Positions 44,736-55,096 of a stretch of 64,000 nucleotides of DNA are shown one piece after another; the stretch's first letter is position 1; every line of letters starts with the position of its first letter. Below the pieces are notes generated by a model that made no database searches, was not told the origin of the DNA, and worked only from the letters and a program-made list of their open reading frames with translations. The stretch lies in NCBI RefSeq assembly GCF_011455695.1, contig NZ_CP015030.1, positions 620,001-684,000 of the forward strand. Direction: 5' to 3'. Origin of the DNA: Mannheimia granulomatis (GTDB taxonomy: Bacteria; Pseudomonadota; Gammaproteobacteria; Enterobacterales; Pasteurellaceae). A program made the position numbers and the translations under genes.

Positions 44736-46379
44736 CTAGTTTATACTACGCCCGATGTCATCAGTTTCCCCAATTGCTTGTTTAAATGAATTAAGGAGAG
44801 ATTCTCTATCATTGGCAGAGTAGTAGTTATTTTTCCCGACACATTTCTCCCAAGCATTTTTGGATTTTGAAGCATAGCCGAATTCAACAAACACGATTTT
44901 GGTGTTTTGATCGCCATTATGTTGATTTAGCTTCTCTCTAATTTTATCACATGCATTTGAGGATAATTTTTTACGTTGATTTTCCTCTTTAAAATAAATA
45001 GGAAGTGAGCCTATATAATAACCATATTTTTCGTTGTAAAAGCTTTTGCTACTGTAACTGGTTTTCTGTATTACTTCTTCCTGCCCTAACAGAAAGTTTT
45101 CGGTAATTCGACTATATTGTGTAAATGGTGTGCCTTTATCACCGGCAGTTAGCTCATCATTACCATCAGATAAAACTAAAATTACCCGTTTAGTCGCTTC
45201 TCCTAATTTTTTAGTTCGACTTTCTTCTTGGAGCATAATCGTTGCTGCTGTAAGCAATCCTGAACTGACTAATGTACTTCCTTCAGCATGAAGTCCTTTC
45301 ACCAAATCGGAAAATTTATCTGATTCATGTTTTGTATACCACTGATGGCTATTTTTATTTTTTTCTCCTAAACAAAATCTGTTTTTATTAAATTTAATTG
45401 AATCTGTTGGATAGTTTTCCCCAATAGCATTAATGGTTTTTTCAATATCAGTTAAATAAGCCAAGCTATGTGCAAATTTGATTTTGTCAATTTCATGTCT
45501 CTGGTAATTTGATGTTAAATAATTAGTAATATCTTTTCTCATACTTCCATTAGAGTATCCATAAGTATTTTGATATTTTTTATCTTCTCTTAAGACAAAA
45601 GGTAGTATACACTGGCTACTAGAATATTGTGCACCCAATGCAAAAGGTGCAACCGCAATACGGTTGTTATCATTAGATTCCGGGCTAAATAATGATTTTG
45701 CAGTTAATTCTTGGAGTACAGATTTTAATATTCCTAGTTTACTATTTTCATTATTGACCTCATGCTTATTAGATAAATCAAATCTCATCGAGCCGGATAA
45801 ATCGGTTACAACCATTAGGTCAATCGGAATATTAAAGCTATTCTTTTTAAATGCTTTGGACTCGCTGGCAACAGATACATTTTGGGGGATAACAGTAATA
45901 TTACCTACTGTTAGTGGGAACCATGAAAGGTGATCAATATTACCGGCAACCGTACAAGTGACTTCACTTGAGCTTGTATGTCCTTTTTTATTTGTTTCGT
46001 GCTTTGTTGTACAGACCGGCTTTAATTGCATTTTTTGTTCATCTGTTTGAGGGAGATAGACTTTTACAAAAGTTTTGGTGATTTGATGATCGCGTTTTCC
46101 CACTTCGGAATGCATATTAAAGGTGTCATCGTTTGCATTACCACCAGGTAATTTATAATCAGTCTCCTTTCGCCCACTGTTATTCTCTGCGGTCAGTGCT
46201 AAAACAGCTTGTTCTAGACTATCGGCAAGGCGTGCTTTATCTTGAATAATCGCAGCACCTTCAAGAGAGACAAAAATAAGTGCAAGAATAGGGAGTGCTA
46301 ATAAGCCACCCATAATGGTATAGACACCCGATTCGTCTTGAATAAAACGTTTAGTTTGAAATAGTGATATTATTTTCAT
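44736..46379 (-). CDS. tadG: Tad pilus assembly protein TadG
   Basis: The 547-residue protein has an N-terminal TadG-type hydrophobic segment (GVYTIMGGLLALPILALIFV, about 18-37) and a von Willebrand A domain starting at IDLMVVTDLSGSM, where DLSGS (193-197) is the metal-ion-dependent adhesion site; VILVLSDGNDE is later in the domain. TadG is thought to act in the periplasm with TadE and TadF during Flp pilus assembly. It is the last gene of the operon, and a terminator follows. Confidence 0.9.
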   Translation of the reverse strand: MKIISLFQTKRFIQDESGVYTIMGGLLALPILALIFVSLEGAAIIQDKARLADSLEQAVLALTAENNSGRKETDYKLPGGNANDDTFNMHSEVGKRDHQITKTFVKVYLPQTDEQKMQLKPVCTTKHETNKKGHTSSSEVTCTVAGNIDHLSWFPLTVGNITVIPQNVSVASESKAFKKNSFNIPIDLMVVTDLSGSMRFDLSNKHEVNNENSKLGILKSVLQELTAKSLFSPESNDNNRIAVAPFALGAQYSSSQCILPFVLREDKKYQNTYGYSNGSMRKDITNYLTSNYQRHEIDKIKFAHSLAYLTDIEKTINAIGENYPTDSIKFNKNRFCLGEKNKNSHQWYTKHESDKFSDLVKGLHAEGSTLVSSGLLTAATIMLQEESRTKKLGEATKRVILVLSDGNDELTAGDKGTPFTQYSRITENFLLGQEEVIQKTSYSSKSFYNEKYGYYIGSLPIYFKEENQRKKLSSNACDKIREKLNQHNGDQNTKIVFVEFGYASKSKNAWEKCVGKNNYYSANDRESLLNSFKQAIGETDDIGRSIN

Positions 46380-46403
46380 AAGCTCAATCCTCTAAAAATA
46401 AGA

Positions 46404-47006
46404 TTAGCGACCTACGCCTAAGGCTGAAGCTCTTAAAAACCCTGACTCATAGTCACTTTTTGCTAGGGTCAGCCCTTTGAATAAATTCGTCATTTTTCGA
46501 CATACCGTAACATGATAAATGGAAGCATAACGGTTTGAACCTTTAAAATTCTCGGTAATAGGGGATGCATCTGTAATATTGGTTGTATAAGCAGATTTGC
46601 AATTGTTATTGTTTGTTGAAATACTTTTTGAAGACGATTTGGTTTTCTTTGGTGGACGGGTAGCACTACCATTTAGCTTTTGAGGGCTAATTGATTCAAA
46701 ACCATAATAGTGTACAGTTACATCAATAAGAGATTCATCTGAGTCTCCCATTAAACGTGCAGCAAGTTTCTTCAGTTTTTTTACATCTTCTTCAGTTACT
46801 TCTTCTTTACCGCCATCGGAGATATTGCGTTCTTTTACTACGTTAAGTATGGAATAAGAAGTACGTTGTAATTTTCCCGTTGTTGATTGCAAAATCGCAA
46901 CATCAATTAGGAAAATAAGTAATATGGAGAACAGGAAGAAAATAAATATAAATTCAACTGTTACAGACCCTTGGTTATTTTTAAGGAGTTTTATTATCTT
47001 TTTCAT
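46404..47006 (-). CDS. tadF: Tad pseudopilin TadF
   Basis: The 200-residue protein begins KNNQGSVTVEFIFIFFLFSILL, the Flp-like pseudopilin motif (G followed by SVTVEF) cleaved by the prepilin peptidase TadV, with E at position 5 of the mature form. TadE and TadF are minor pseudopilins needed for Flp fibre formation. The start overlaps the end of tadE by 26 bases, so translation is coupled. Confidence 0.9.
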   Translation of the reverse strand: MKKIIKLLKNNQGSVTVEFIFIFFLFSILLIFLIDVAILQSTTGKLQRTSYSILNVVKERNISDGGKEEVTEEDVKKLKKLAARLMGDSDESLIDVTVHYYGFESISPQKLNGSATRPPKKTKSSSKSISTNNNNCKSAYTTNITDASPITENFKGSNRYASIYHVTVCRKMTNLFKGLTLAKSDYESGFLRASALGVGR

Positions 47007-47466
47007 ATTCTTGAAGGACTACAATGTTACGTGTGAATAATGGTTCAACTGCAGTTTTAGAAACCCAGAAAAATAAAGGCGTATATTTATACTTAAAAGT
47101 ATACTGTGCAAAAGGCGAGCCGACAGAATTACCATGAAGCTTGCCGGTGACCAGATCATCAAAACTATTTGCATATTGCACAGTTACTTCAGTAATGGCA
47201 TTTTGGTTGAGAAATGTCCAAAGCTTATCTGGGCTTTTTATATTTTGTGTAAATATTTCTTGATAGTTACTTCCGGCAGGATTTTTCTTGGCAAAACGCG
47301 ATGCTTCTGAAATCGATAAATCCAAGTAGGAGGAAAGCAGCGCAATTCGGCAGCCTTCCGCAATCATAAAAAGGACGAGAACAAAGAGTCCAATCGTGAG
47401 ACTGAACTCAATTGTTGATGTACCTTTTATATTAGAAATAAAACGAGATACAGATCTTTTCATCAT
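46981..47466 (-). CDS. tadE: Tad pseudopilin TadE
   Basis: The 161-residue protein has NIKGTSTIEFSLTIGLFVLVLF near its start, a G/TSTIEF prepilin cleavage motif followed by one membrane helix. It is processed by TadV and assembles with TadF. It overlaps tadD by four bases (ATGA) and tadF at its end. Confidence 0.9.
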   Translation of the reverse strand: MMKRSVSRFISNIKGTSTIEFSLTIGLFVLVLFMIAEGCRIALLSSYLDLSISEASRFAKKNPAGSNYQEIFTQNIKSPDKLWTFLNQNAITEVTVQYANSFDDLVTGKLHGNSVGSPFAQYTFKYKYTPLFFWVSKTAVEPLFTRNIVVLQEYEKDNKTP

Positions 47467-48227
47467 TTATTCATGCTCACTTTAGGCAATTTTTCGGTTT
47501 TTTTGAGTGCATTGACTAAATCTTCAGGCGAAGTGTTTAGGTTTTCTTTACGGATAATATCTAATGCGTAATCAATATCACCGCTTTTAACCAGCGCAAA
47601 GACTAAGTTATGAACTAGGCGAGGATCTTTAGAACCGCTTAAATATTGTGGTAATAGTAAATTGACTGCATTACGATAATCAGTATTTAGAATGCTTAAC
47701 ATCGCGATATTATTAATAGCGGTGATATCATTAATAAATAGCTCACGTGCTTTATTTATATCGATCTCTGCATCTGCCAGTTTTCCCATTTGAGCTAAGC
47801 TAATACCTCTTAGGTTATAGGCTTCACTATTTCTAGGAGCAAGTTGAATTAAATCAGTGGCAGCTAAATAGGCATCTTGGTATTGACCTAATTGAATTTT
47901 ATTGCGGATATAGAGCAATTCAATATCTTGATTGAATGGGTGCGCACTAAATCGTAAAGGTTCAAGGTAGATAAGTGAGGATGCACTATCTCCCAGATGA
48001 TAGTAACTTTTCGATAGTTTAAATTGTGTCAATGGATCTTGATTTAATTTTAATTCATCTCGATACATCGAAATAAGTGCGCTGTAATTTTTTGTGTTTT
48101 CATACAATTTTTCTTGTTCTGCTTTGCGTTCAGGCAAATTATGTGAAGGTTGATTTAAGGTTGAACAAGCAGATAAAGTTAGTAATAAACCAGAAACGAA
48201 AGTAACTTTTATAAGTTTATAAGACAT
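47463..48227 (-). CDS. tadD: Tad lipoprotein TadD (TPR)
   Basis: The 254-residue protein has a lipoprotein signal (LLTLSAC, Cys near residue 21) and several tetratricopeptide-like helical repeats, for example YHLGDSASSLIYLEPLRFSA and NSEAYNLRGISLAQMGKLAD. TadD is thought to help place or stabilise the RcpA secretin at the outer membrane. The start overlaps the end of tadC by 11 bases. Confidence 0.9.
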   Translation of the reverse strand: MSYKLIKVTFVSGLLLTLSACSTLNQPSHNLPERKAEQEKLYENTKNYSALISMYRDELKLNQDPLTQFKLSKSYYHLGDSASSLIYLEPLRFSAHPFNQDIELLYIRNKIQLGQYQDAYLAATDLIQLAPRNSEAYNLRGISLAQMGKLADAEIDINKARELFINDITAINNIAMLSILNTDYRNAVNLLLPQYLSGSKDPRLVHNLVFALVKSGDIDYALDIIRKENLNTSPEDLVNALKKTEKLPKVSMNK

Positions 48228-49062
48228 TTGGTAAAACCCTCATTGCACCAGGTGCCACAATTAAAATAATGATTGGAAACATAATGAATAGAATAAGAGG
48301 AATACTCATTTTAGCGGAGAGTGTTCCAAGTTTTTCTTCCATTACCAGTAATTGCATTTCACGAATGTCGGCAGACAATTGTGTTAAATGTTCATAAAGC
48401 GAAGAGCCAAAATTTAAGCTTTGTTGTATTACTGTACAGAACATCCGAATTTCTTTAGTTGGTAAAGAAATTGCCAGATCTTGCAGCGCAGTGCTAAAGT
48501 TGGTTAATTCCGCTTTACGAATAATCCGTAAGATGACATAAGTTAAATCGGCATTTAAATGTTCAAAATCTATAGCGACTTGCTTAAACGCAGATTCAAC
48601 ACCTATACCTGTTTGAACATTTACTGCAACTAAGTCGATAAAACCGGGTATATCATTCATAATACGTTTAATTTTACTTTTTAAAATTGTATTAATTACA
48701 ATACTTGGAATTAAAATAGTGAGTACAATAATAAATGCACAACCTAATATAAACGTAGTTTGATCTTTATTAATTAAGTAATTAATAAAAGTTAAAAATA
48801 AAATGGCAAATAATTTTATTTTAATATTTTTATCAATTAGCCCTAATAACTTAAGTAAAGGGCTGTGATTAACCAGTAATAATTCCAGCTCAATTTGCTG
48901 TTTCGTTTTGCCTTTTGGTCTTTCTTCTTCGTTGTTTTCTTTAGGGCGGTTACCTGCTAGTATCTCTTCGTGATAATCAATCTTTTTCTTATAAGAAAAT
49001 GCCATTATAAAAATGAAGACGCCTAGTAAAATAATCAGTAAAAAGAATAAGATGATTTTCAT
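48217..49062 (-). CDS. tadC: Tad inner-membrane platform protein TadC
   Basis: The 281-residue GspF-type membrane protein (T2SF domain, about 120-250: IPGFIDLVAVNVQTGIGVES) pairs with TadB to form the platform on which the TadA motor acts. I take ATG 49062, which overlaps the tadB stop as TAATG and has GAGGAAA upstream; a start eight codons earlier is possible but less likely. Confidence 0.9.
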   Translation of the reverse strand: MKIILFFLLIILLGVFIFIMAFSYKKKIDYHEEILAGNRPKENNEEERPKGKTKQQIELELLLVNHSPLLKLLGLIDKNIKIKLFAILFLTFINYLINKDQTTFILGCAFIIVLTILIPSIVINTILKSKIKRIMNDIPGFIDLVAVNVQTGIGVESAFKQVAIDFEHLNADLTYVILRIIRKAELTNFSTALQDLAISLPTKEIRMFCTVIQQSLNFGSSLYEHLTQLSADIREMQLLVMEEKLGTLSAKMSIPLILFIMFPIIILIVAPGAMRVLPNVL

Positions 49063-49949
49063 TATGTAGATTTCCTCATTAACCACCAGATAATAAACAT
49101 ACCTAAAAGTTCGCTTCCTATAACGTAGTATAGGATGATACGTCCAGAGGGGTTATTAATTAGAAAATCAAAATTCTCTGGAGTGGCGATTTTCATAAAG
49201 AAGAAAAATCCTATAGGAAAACACGCAACAATAGCTGCAGACATTCTAGCTTCAGATGTCATTGCTTTCTTTTTTTGTTCCATTTTATTTGAATCAGCTA
49301 TCGCTCTACCTAAACGAGAAATAACTTCACGCATTTGCCCACCTCTGGAAAGATTAGTTCGAACAATACTGATAAAGAAATAAAATTCTTTGTAAGGGTA
49401 GCGTGAATAGCTATCATTGAATACTGCCATAGCGTCTTCACCTCGAGCTAAACGTTTATAAATAATTTGGAATTCTTCACCTATAGGGCCTGTAATATCT
49501 CTACCGCATCGCTCAAGTGCTTGTAGTAAGCTAATGCCCGATGATGTGGCAGAATTAAGAACTTGTATTATTTCTGGAAATTTCTCATTAAACATTTTTT
49601 TATTACGACGTTTTCCCAATTTCCATACAATCAGAATAAAAGCAAGAATTTCTGCAATCAGGAAATATTGGTTGTCAAAACGAATAAATGAGGCATTTAA
49701 ATAATACAAGCCGGCAAAAATAGCGAAATGAATAATAAGGTTTTTAACCAAATTATCTTTATTATTTGCCATGAAGTAATAAACCCATAAGTTAACGTTT
49801 TTCTTGATTTTTTTTATCAAATGAGTAAATTTTTCACTCAAAGTTGTTTCTCTGGCATTAACTTTTTTACGGGTTTTAATCCAACCTGAAGCAGTAAATA
49901 TGAATAACAATATACCGAAGGTAAACACAAGATAATAAAGAATAGTCAT
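49062..49949 (-). CDS. tadB: Tad inner-membrane platform protein TadB
   Basis: The 295-residue GspF-type protein has an N-terminal helix, two further helices near 70-110, the T2SF domain with FPEIIQVLNSATSSGISLLQALERCG, and C-terminal helices near 240-290. It forms the platform with TadC and overlaps tadA by four bases. Confidence 0.9.
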   Translation of the reverse strand: MTILYYLVFTFGILLFIFTASGWIKTRKKVNARETTLSEKFTHLIKKIKKNVNLWVYYFMANNKDNLVKNLIIHFAIFAGLYYLNASFIRFDNQYFLIAEILAFILIVWKLGKRRNKKMFNEKFPEIIQVLNSATSSGISLLQALERCGRDITGPIGEEFQIIYKRLARGEDAMAVFNDSYSRYPYKEFYFFISIVRTNLSRGGQMREVISRLGRAIADSNKMEQKKKAMTSEARMSAAIVACFPIGFFFFMKIATPENFDFLINNPSGRIILYYVIGSELLGMFIIWWLMRKST

Positions 49950-51226
49950 CCATGCTCCTTAAAAATATGTTGTAATTCGTTACTTAAATTAAACAATTGA
50001 GCATTTTGGTAAACTGCAGAACGTGTTAAAAGTCCATGATTAATAAATTTACCGATAATATTATTGTTTGCATCACGATCTTTACTTGGCTCGTAGGAGA
50101 AAATATCTTGTAAAACGATTTGGCCGTTTTCCATACCCATTACTTCTGTAATATTAGTAATTTTACGTGAGCCATCATTTAAGCGAGATGCCTGGATAAT
50201 AATATTTACTGCAGAGGCAATATTTCGGCGAATTGCTTCTAGAGGTAATGAGGCATTCGACATCATTACCATACTTTCTAAACGTGCAGTTGCATCACGT
50301 GGGTTATTGGCATGTAGAGTAGACATTGAGCCGTCATGTCCGGTATTCATTGCCTGTAACATTTGGAATGCTTCTGCTCCACGACACTCACCAACGATAA
50401 TACGTTCCGGGCGCATACGTAATGCGTTAATAACCAGATCTTGCATTGTAATTTCACCAGTATGCTCTACACCTGCTAAACGCGTTTCCAAACGAACAAC
50501 ATGAGGTTGTTCTAAGCGTAATTCAGCTGTATCTTCTAACGTTAGTACTCGTTCTGTATGAGAAATATAGTTAGAAAGTGCATTTAAAAGTGTCGTTTTA
50601 CCTGAGCCGGTTCCACCTGAAACAATAATATTTACTCTAGAGCGCGCAGCAATAATTAAGAAATTCGCCATATCAAGTGTCATTGAGCCAAAATTGACAA
50701 GATCTTGTAATGATTTCTTCGATTTAGAGAATTTACGAATAGAAATAGATGTACCATCTATCGCAATGGGCTTAATAACCACATTTAAACGGCTACCATC
50801 AGGTAAACGAGCATCTACTAATGGCATTCCTTCATCAATTCGTCGTCCGATACGTGTGACTAAACGCTTAGCAATATCTGTTAATTGTTCGTTATTGATA
50901 AAGGTTTTATCTGTTTTTTCCAAAATACCCGCACGCTCAACCCAAATATTATCAGGACCGTTTACCAAGATGTCATTGATAGTTTCATCTTCCATTAATT
51001 CTCTAATTGGCCCATAGCCGTCAATTTCATCGGCAACAATTTCAGCCATATAATTAGCATCTTGTGGCGTAAGATAAATATTACTGTTACTCGAAATACG
51101 TTGAAGAGATTGGGTTAGTTCTTCAATTAATTTTATCCGCTCATTTTGGATTTGATCTAGTTTCTCTATATCCAGATTACTTAATAATTCAGAACGGAAA
51201 AATATTTGTTGTTCTTTTGTTAGCAT
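49946..51226 (-). CDS. tadA: Tad secretion ATPase TadA
   Basis: TadA is the GspE/VirB11-type hexameric ATPase that drives Flp pilus extension and, in related systems, retraction. The 426-residue protein has Walker A GGTGSGKTT (204-212), the Asp box LTLEDTAELRLEQPHVVRLE, Walker B RMRPERIIVGECRGAEA and the His box TGHDGSMSTLHAN. It sits between tadZ and tadB. Confidence 0.95.
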   Translation of the reverse strand: MLTKEQQIFFRSELLSNLDIEKLDQIQNERIKLIEELTQSLQRISSNSNIYLTPQDANYMAEIVADEIDGYGPIRELMEDETINDILVNGPDNIWVERAGILEKTDKTFINNEQLTDIAKRLVTRIGRRIDEGMPLVDARLPDGSRLNVVIKPIAIDGTSISIRKFSKSKKSLQDLVNFGSMTLDMANFLIIAARSRVNIIVSGGTGSGKTTLLNALSNYISHTERVLTLEDTAELRLEQPHVVRLETRLAGVEHTGEITMQDLVINALRMRPERIIVGECRGAEAFQMLQAMNTGHDGSMSTLHANNPRDATARLESMVMMSNASLPLEAIRRNIASAVNIIIQASRLNDGSRKITNITEVMGMENGQIVLQDIFSYEPSKDRDANNNIIGKFINHGLLTRSAVYQNAQLFNLSNELQHIFKEHG

Positions 51227-51234
51227 AATAATGT

Positions 51235-52353
51235 TTAGTTAAAAAGTTTCTTTAAGAAAGATGTCCCTGTTTTATTAGGTACCTTAACTTTTTGACGAGA
51301 TAGAATACCTATTACTTTCATTGTGAGAGATTCAATTTCTTTCTTTCCATTGCGACTTAAATTAGCATTAAGTACTTTATCGTTAGATGTCATATGTTTA
51401 GAATAAGGAATTACACTATCTATTTCACATCTTAATAAGCGTTCAATATCAGTGGTTGCCATCAGTTTTGATATTTCAAGATTATGATCTGAAATACATA
51501 TGAAGGTACGAATTAATTGCCCTGAAGTATTTTTAAGCCGTTCACATTCATCTAAGAATTGTTTAGCAACCCGTAATGAGCTGATTTTTCTCTCTACAAT
51601 TAAGATAAAGGTATTACTTTCTTTTTGAATATCAGAATAAAATTCTTTACCTAGATTAAAAATAGGTTGGTCATAAACAATAAAATTATATTTATTCAAT
51701 GTATCCGTAGTTAATTGAGATGGAGCTCCTTTATATAAGTCAAGATTTTCTGTACTTTGAACAACATCGCTTTGGATTTTTTTATCGAATAATAAATCAA
51801 GGTCCTGGGAACCATTTTTTCCTTGAGCAAGCAATACAGGAATTTTTTTCTTAGTTGCAATGGTATTGGCGATATGAGCACTAATAAAACTTGCACCAAT
51901 ACCACCTTTGCAACTTAAAATACTCACTTTAATAGTATCCCGAATAAGCGGTATATTTACGCCTGTAATAATACGCTCTACCATTTGGGTTAATTGAGTC
52001 TCTGTATTAAAGTAAAGAACACCTTGTTCGAGTAACTTTTGAGCAAGAGAAATAGAGTCACTATTACCAATTACACAGCACCATACGTGCTGTGGCACAA
52101 TACTGTGAATGCGATCGGTTATTTCAGTAAGATGCGTTTTATTTCCTATATCAATAATGACTCCTAGAGTTTCTTCGGCAGAAATGGATAAATTATCTGC
52201 CGCAAAAAAATCCATATTAATTAACTCAATATTTTCTAAACCACGGGACCGTAAAAGTTGTGCAACATGGTTATTTAGCTGATTTTGTTGTGAAATAACC
52301 GTTATTTTACGTACGCTATCAACAGTACGGCTTTCTTGATCGAGTAGTAACAT
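51235..52353 (-). CDS. tadZ: Tad localisation protein TadZ
   Basis: TadZ is a ParA/MinD-like protein that places the Tad machine at a pole. From ATG 52353 (AAGGATTACT upstream) it has 372 residues: an atypical receiver-like N-terminal domain and an ATPase-like domain with the deviant Walker A KGGIGAS (149-155). An upstream in-frame ATG overlapping rcpB would add 20 residues without support. It precedes tadA. Confidence 0.88.
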   Translation of the reverse strand: MLLLDQESRTVDSVRKITVISQQNQLNNHVAQLLRSRGLENIELINMDFFAADNLSISAEETLGVIIDIGNKTHLTEITDRIHSIVPQHVWCCVIGNSDSISLAQKLLEQGVLYFNTETQLTQMVERIITGVNIPLIRDTIKVSILSCKGGIGASFISAHIANTIATKKKIPVLLAQGKNGSQDLDLLFDKKIQSDVVQSTENLDLYKGAPSQLTTDTLNKYNFIVYDQPIFNLGKEFYSDIQKESNTFILIVERKISSLRVAKQFLDECERLKNTSGQLIRTFICISDHNLEISKLMATTDIERLLRCEIDSVIPYSKHMTSNDKVLNANLSRNGKKEIESLTMKVIGILSRQKVKVPNKTGTSFLKKLFN

Positions 52354-52370
52354 AGTAATCCTTTTGTAAT

Positions 52371-52871
52371 TTAAAATATAAGTTGTAGCTTGTTGTTGTG
52401 CTTTAATGTACAAGCCTTATATGGATCAAAACTCATATGATCTTCTGCCGTATCTGCTTTGCAAGGTTGCATTTTTCTTGCTGTTTGATGAATTTCTACA
52501 TAAAGAGGATATAAGCTATTTGTAGTTTTTCGATGTTCTACATAAATCATATTTTTTATTTTTTCGGATTTAAGGCGTTTACTTAGTTCTTTGGCTAAGT
52601 CTTTTGCTCGGTTTTCTAAAGAGATCAGATGAATGGTTTGTTCATCTTTTGTGCTAGTTGCATGGCGTTTAATCTCAGTAAGTAAATTTTCGATTGCTAC
52701 GGCAGAAAAATCGGCTAAAACCAAACGTTTTATATTTAGAGATTTATGAGTAACTATTTCACTATTAGTTGGTTGAGCCGGTCGAGTATTACTTAAAAGT
52801 TCAGTATTATTTTTTGCAAAAAGGGGTAGCGATAGGCTTAAAATGCTACATAAGGTTAATAATCTTCTCAT
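52371..52871 (-). CDS. rcpB: Rough colony protein RcpB
   Basis: The 166-residue exported protein has a signal peptide (MRRLLTLCSILSLSLPLFA) and no motif I can assign on its own. Position between rcpA and tadZ and size identify it as RcpB, the outer-membrane-associated partner of the RcpA secretin in the Aggregatibacter-type locus. It overlaps rcpA by four bases. Two cysteines near the end (QPCKAD, KACTLK) may form a disulfide. Confidence 0.8.
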   Translation of the reverse strand: MRRLLTLCSILSLSLPLFAKNNTELLSNTRPAQPTNSEIVTHKSLNIKRLVLADFSAVAIENLLTEIKRHATSTKDEQTIHLISLENRAKDLAKELSKRLKSEKIKNMIYVEHRKTTNSLYPLYVEIHQTARKMQPCKADTAEDHMSFDPYKACTLKHNNKLQLIF

Positions 52872-54256
52872 TGTATAAAACCACCATTTTTTAAGAAGTT
52901 AGACGTTAGTGTTTTGTGGTAAACATTTTTTAATGATGTAGTGTTAAAAAATCTTTCCATTGTTCCTGTATTTTCAAATGTTGGGTAAAGTATTTGTGAG
53001 CTATCAACCGGTTTGACTAAGTTCACTGTCGCAACTACGACAAGTTCCTTACTTTCACGAGATGAATTTGCACTGCGGAAAAATGCTCCTAAAATCGGAA
53101 TATCTCCCAAGATAGGTACTTTCTTCACTCCTTCAAGGTCTTGTTTATTCAATAAACCGCTGATAATAAAACTTTCTCCATTACCTACTTCAAAGGTTGA
53201 CTTAGAACGGCGGGTATTAAAGATAGGAATAGAGTTATTCTCAATTTCATAATTTCCAGCAATTGTGCTGACAGATTGTGAAAGAATTAAACGAATACGA
53301 TCGCTTTTTTGTACTTTTGCACCAACAAGTAATTTAATACCAAACTCTTTATAAAGAATATTGAGCTCGCCATCTTTGTTACGTTGCACAAAAGGGACTT
53401 CGCCGCCAACTAAAATATCGGCAGTTTCTCCAGAGAGCATGGAAATATTTGGTTCTGCTAAAATTTTGCCATTATTTTGATTGTCTAATGCACTAATGAG
53501 AACATTTAGATTGTTGGAGTTGACTAAAGCTAATTGTCCTCCCTTATTACTAAATCCTCCACTAATTGAGGTTCCGCCTAAGTTTTTGAAGAAATTACCA
53601 CTTAAGTTATTCCAATTAATACCGATTGCATCAGAGAAAGTTTTGTTAACTTCTGCAACAGTTAATTTCACATTAACTTGAGTTGCGGCTTCTTCATTAG
53701 CATTATTGATAACCCCATCATATTGATATTTATTTAAGAAAGGGACTTCTTCTTCTGCGTTATCATGTTTAATTTTCTTTTCGATTACCTTTTTCTGAGA
53801 ACCTAAGGCTTCGCCTACAATGCGATTAATTTCTTCACTTTCAATTGAGTTTTTGGCTTTACCTTCAATAACATAAGCCTTACCAATTTTCTTAACGGAA
53901 AGACCACTATCCGGAAAACGAGTTTGAATTTGTTCATTTGTTGCAGAAATGTTATTTATTACATTGTTTACATTAACAAAATCTTCTGTTAGAGCATTAC
54001 CGTTATTATCAAATGCAATAATTTCTGCTTTACCCTCATTTTTGGCATAAAGCATAAATGTGTTGTCGTCTAAAATTTCATAATCTGCAACATCTGGTGA
54101 TGAAACAAAAATAGTGTCAATTTTCTGTGAAGTTTTAATTAATTGACTTTGTCCTTGTTCTAAATTAAATGTTTTTGCAGAAATATGATTAGGTAATGTC
54201 AACAAACTGCACATTACACAATAGAATGCTGCTCTTTGGAATTTATTAATTAGCAT
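52868..54256 (-). CDS. rcpA: Tad outer-membrane secretin RcpA
   Basis: RcpA (CpaC family) forms the outer-membrane pore for the pilus. The 462-residue protein has a signal peptide ending near residue 27, a pilus-secretin N-domain (GQSQLIKTSQKIDTIFVSSP), a BON-like region near 105-145, and the secretin domain at about 250-420 with VPILGDIPILGAFFRS. It overlaps rcpC by 11 bases. Confidence 0.93.
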   Translation of the reverse strand: MLINKFQRAAFYCVMCSLLTLPNHISAKTFNLEQGQSQLIKTSQKIDTIFVSSPDVADYEILDDNTFMLYAKNEGKAEIIAFDNNGNALTEDFVNVNNVINNISATNEQIQTRFPDSGLSVKKIGKAYVIEGKAKNSIESEEINRIVGEALGSQKKVIEKKIKHDNAEEEVPFLNKYQYDGVINNANEEAATQVNVKLTVAEVNKTFSDAIGINWNNLSGNFFKNLGGTSISGGFSNKGGQLALVNSNNLNVLISALDNQNNGKILAEPNISMLSGETADILVGGEVPFVQRNKDGELNILYKEFGIKLLVGAKVQKSDRIRLILSQSVSTIAGNYEIENNSIPIFNTRRSKSTFEVGNGESFIISGLLNKQDLEGVKKVPILGDIPILGAFFRSANSSRESKELVVVATVNLVKPVDSSQILYPTFENTGTMERFFNTTSLKNVYHKTLTSNFLKNGGFIQ

Positions 54257-55070
54257 TATTTTTTCCTCTTAATTGGCGAATAAACATTCCACGATGATTT
54301 ATCGTTTGAGTATTAGTACCCATTGGCAGAGCAATGAGTTTGGCCTGTTTATCTAGTGAATAAAATTCTTTTAATTGGTGTGCATTCATCTTAATGCTCA
54401 CATAGCCTAGATAATCTTTATTATTTGAGCTTTCATTCTTTGTATCTTCTTGAGTAAATTTTTTTACTTGTAATACTTTGAAGTTATCAGCCAATTTTGT
54501 CATTGAAGTTTGTTCTCTTTCTTGATGAGCGAGATCTTGTTGTACACTATAAATAGAAACAACATCTCCACCACGTAATGAATCCAATAGATATTGCTCG
54601 GTATCGCGAATATAAATGCGATAAGCAACTTCTTCCGTTGAATCAATACTCATCAAAATAAAACGAGGATCTTCAGGCGAAATTAATAGTTTAGGATTAA
54701 GTAAAGAGCCTGATTGTGTATCTTCCGAGAGCAAAAAACCTTGTAAGGAGTGGCTTTCTACGCTATCAAGCAGAGGCTTAAGATCTGACTCAGTTAATGG
54801 ATCTGTTTCTCCTACCTTTAATTCAGATAAGGAATAATCCTCCGATTGTAGAAGAGAGCCTTTAGGTAAATCTCGGTTTAATGTAATAACGGTAATGGTT
54901 TTTTCCGTTATTTCCGTAGGTTCTGCAGATGAACTCTGCACATCATTTTGTTGGGAGGCTTCTACAGTAGTTTCTGAATTTTCTGTATTTAAATTCGGCA
55001 ACATAAACAACCCGCCAAACCCAATAAGAATAATGAAAAGAGAGGTGATAAATAGTACCCTGTAATTCAT
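54246..55070 (-). CDS. rcpC: Flp pilus assembly protein RcpC (CpaB family)
   Basis: The 274-residue protein has one N-terminal membrane anchor (FITSLFIILIGFGGLFML), then a SAF domain (TLNRDLPKGSLLQSEDYSL, about 60-125) typical of CpaB/RcpC, followed by the RcpC C-terminal domain. It is thought to contact pilin or peptidoglycan in the periplasm and influence pilin modification. It lies between tadV and rcpA. Confidence 0.88.
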   Translation of the reverse strand: MNYRVLFITSLFIILIGFGGLFMLPNLNTENSETTVEASQQNDVQSSSAEPTEITEKTITVITLNRDLPKGSLLQSEDYSLSELKVGETDPLTESDLKPLLDSVESHSLQGFLLSEDTQSGSLLNPKLLISPEDPRFILMSIDSTEEVAYRIYIRDTEQYLLDSLRGGDVVSIYSVQQDLAHQEREQTSMTKLADNFKVLQVKKFTQEDTKNESSNNKDYLGYVSIKMNAHQLKEFYSLDKQAKLIALPMGTNTQTINHRGMFIRQLRGKNNAN

Positions 55071-55096
55071 TGTCTATTTCCTTAAGTGATAAATAG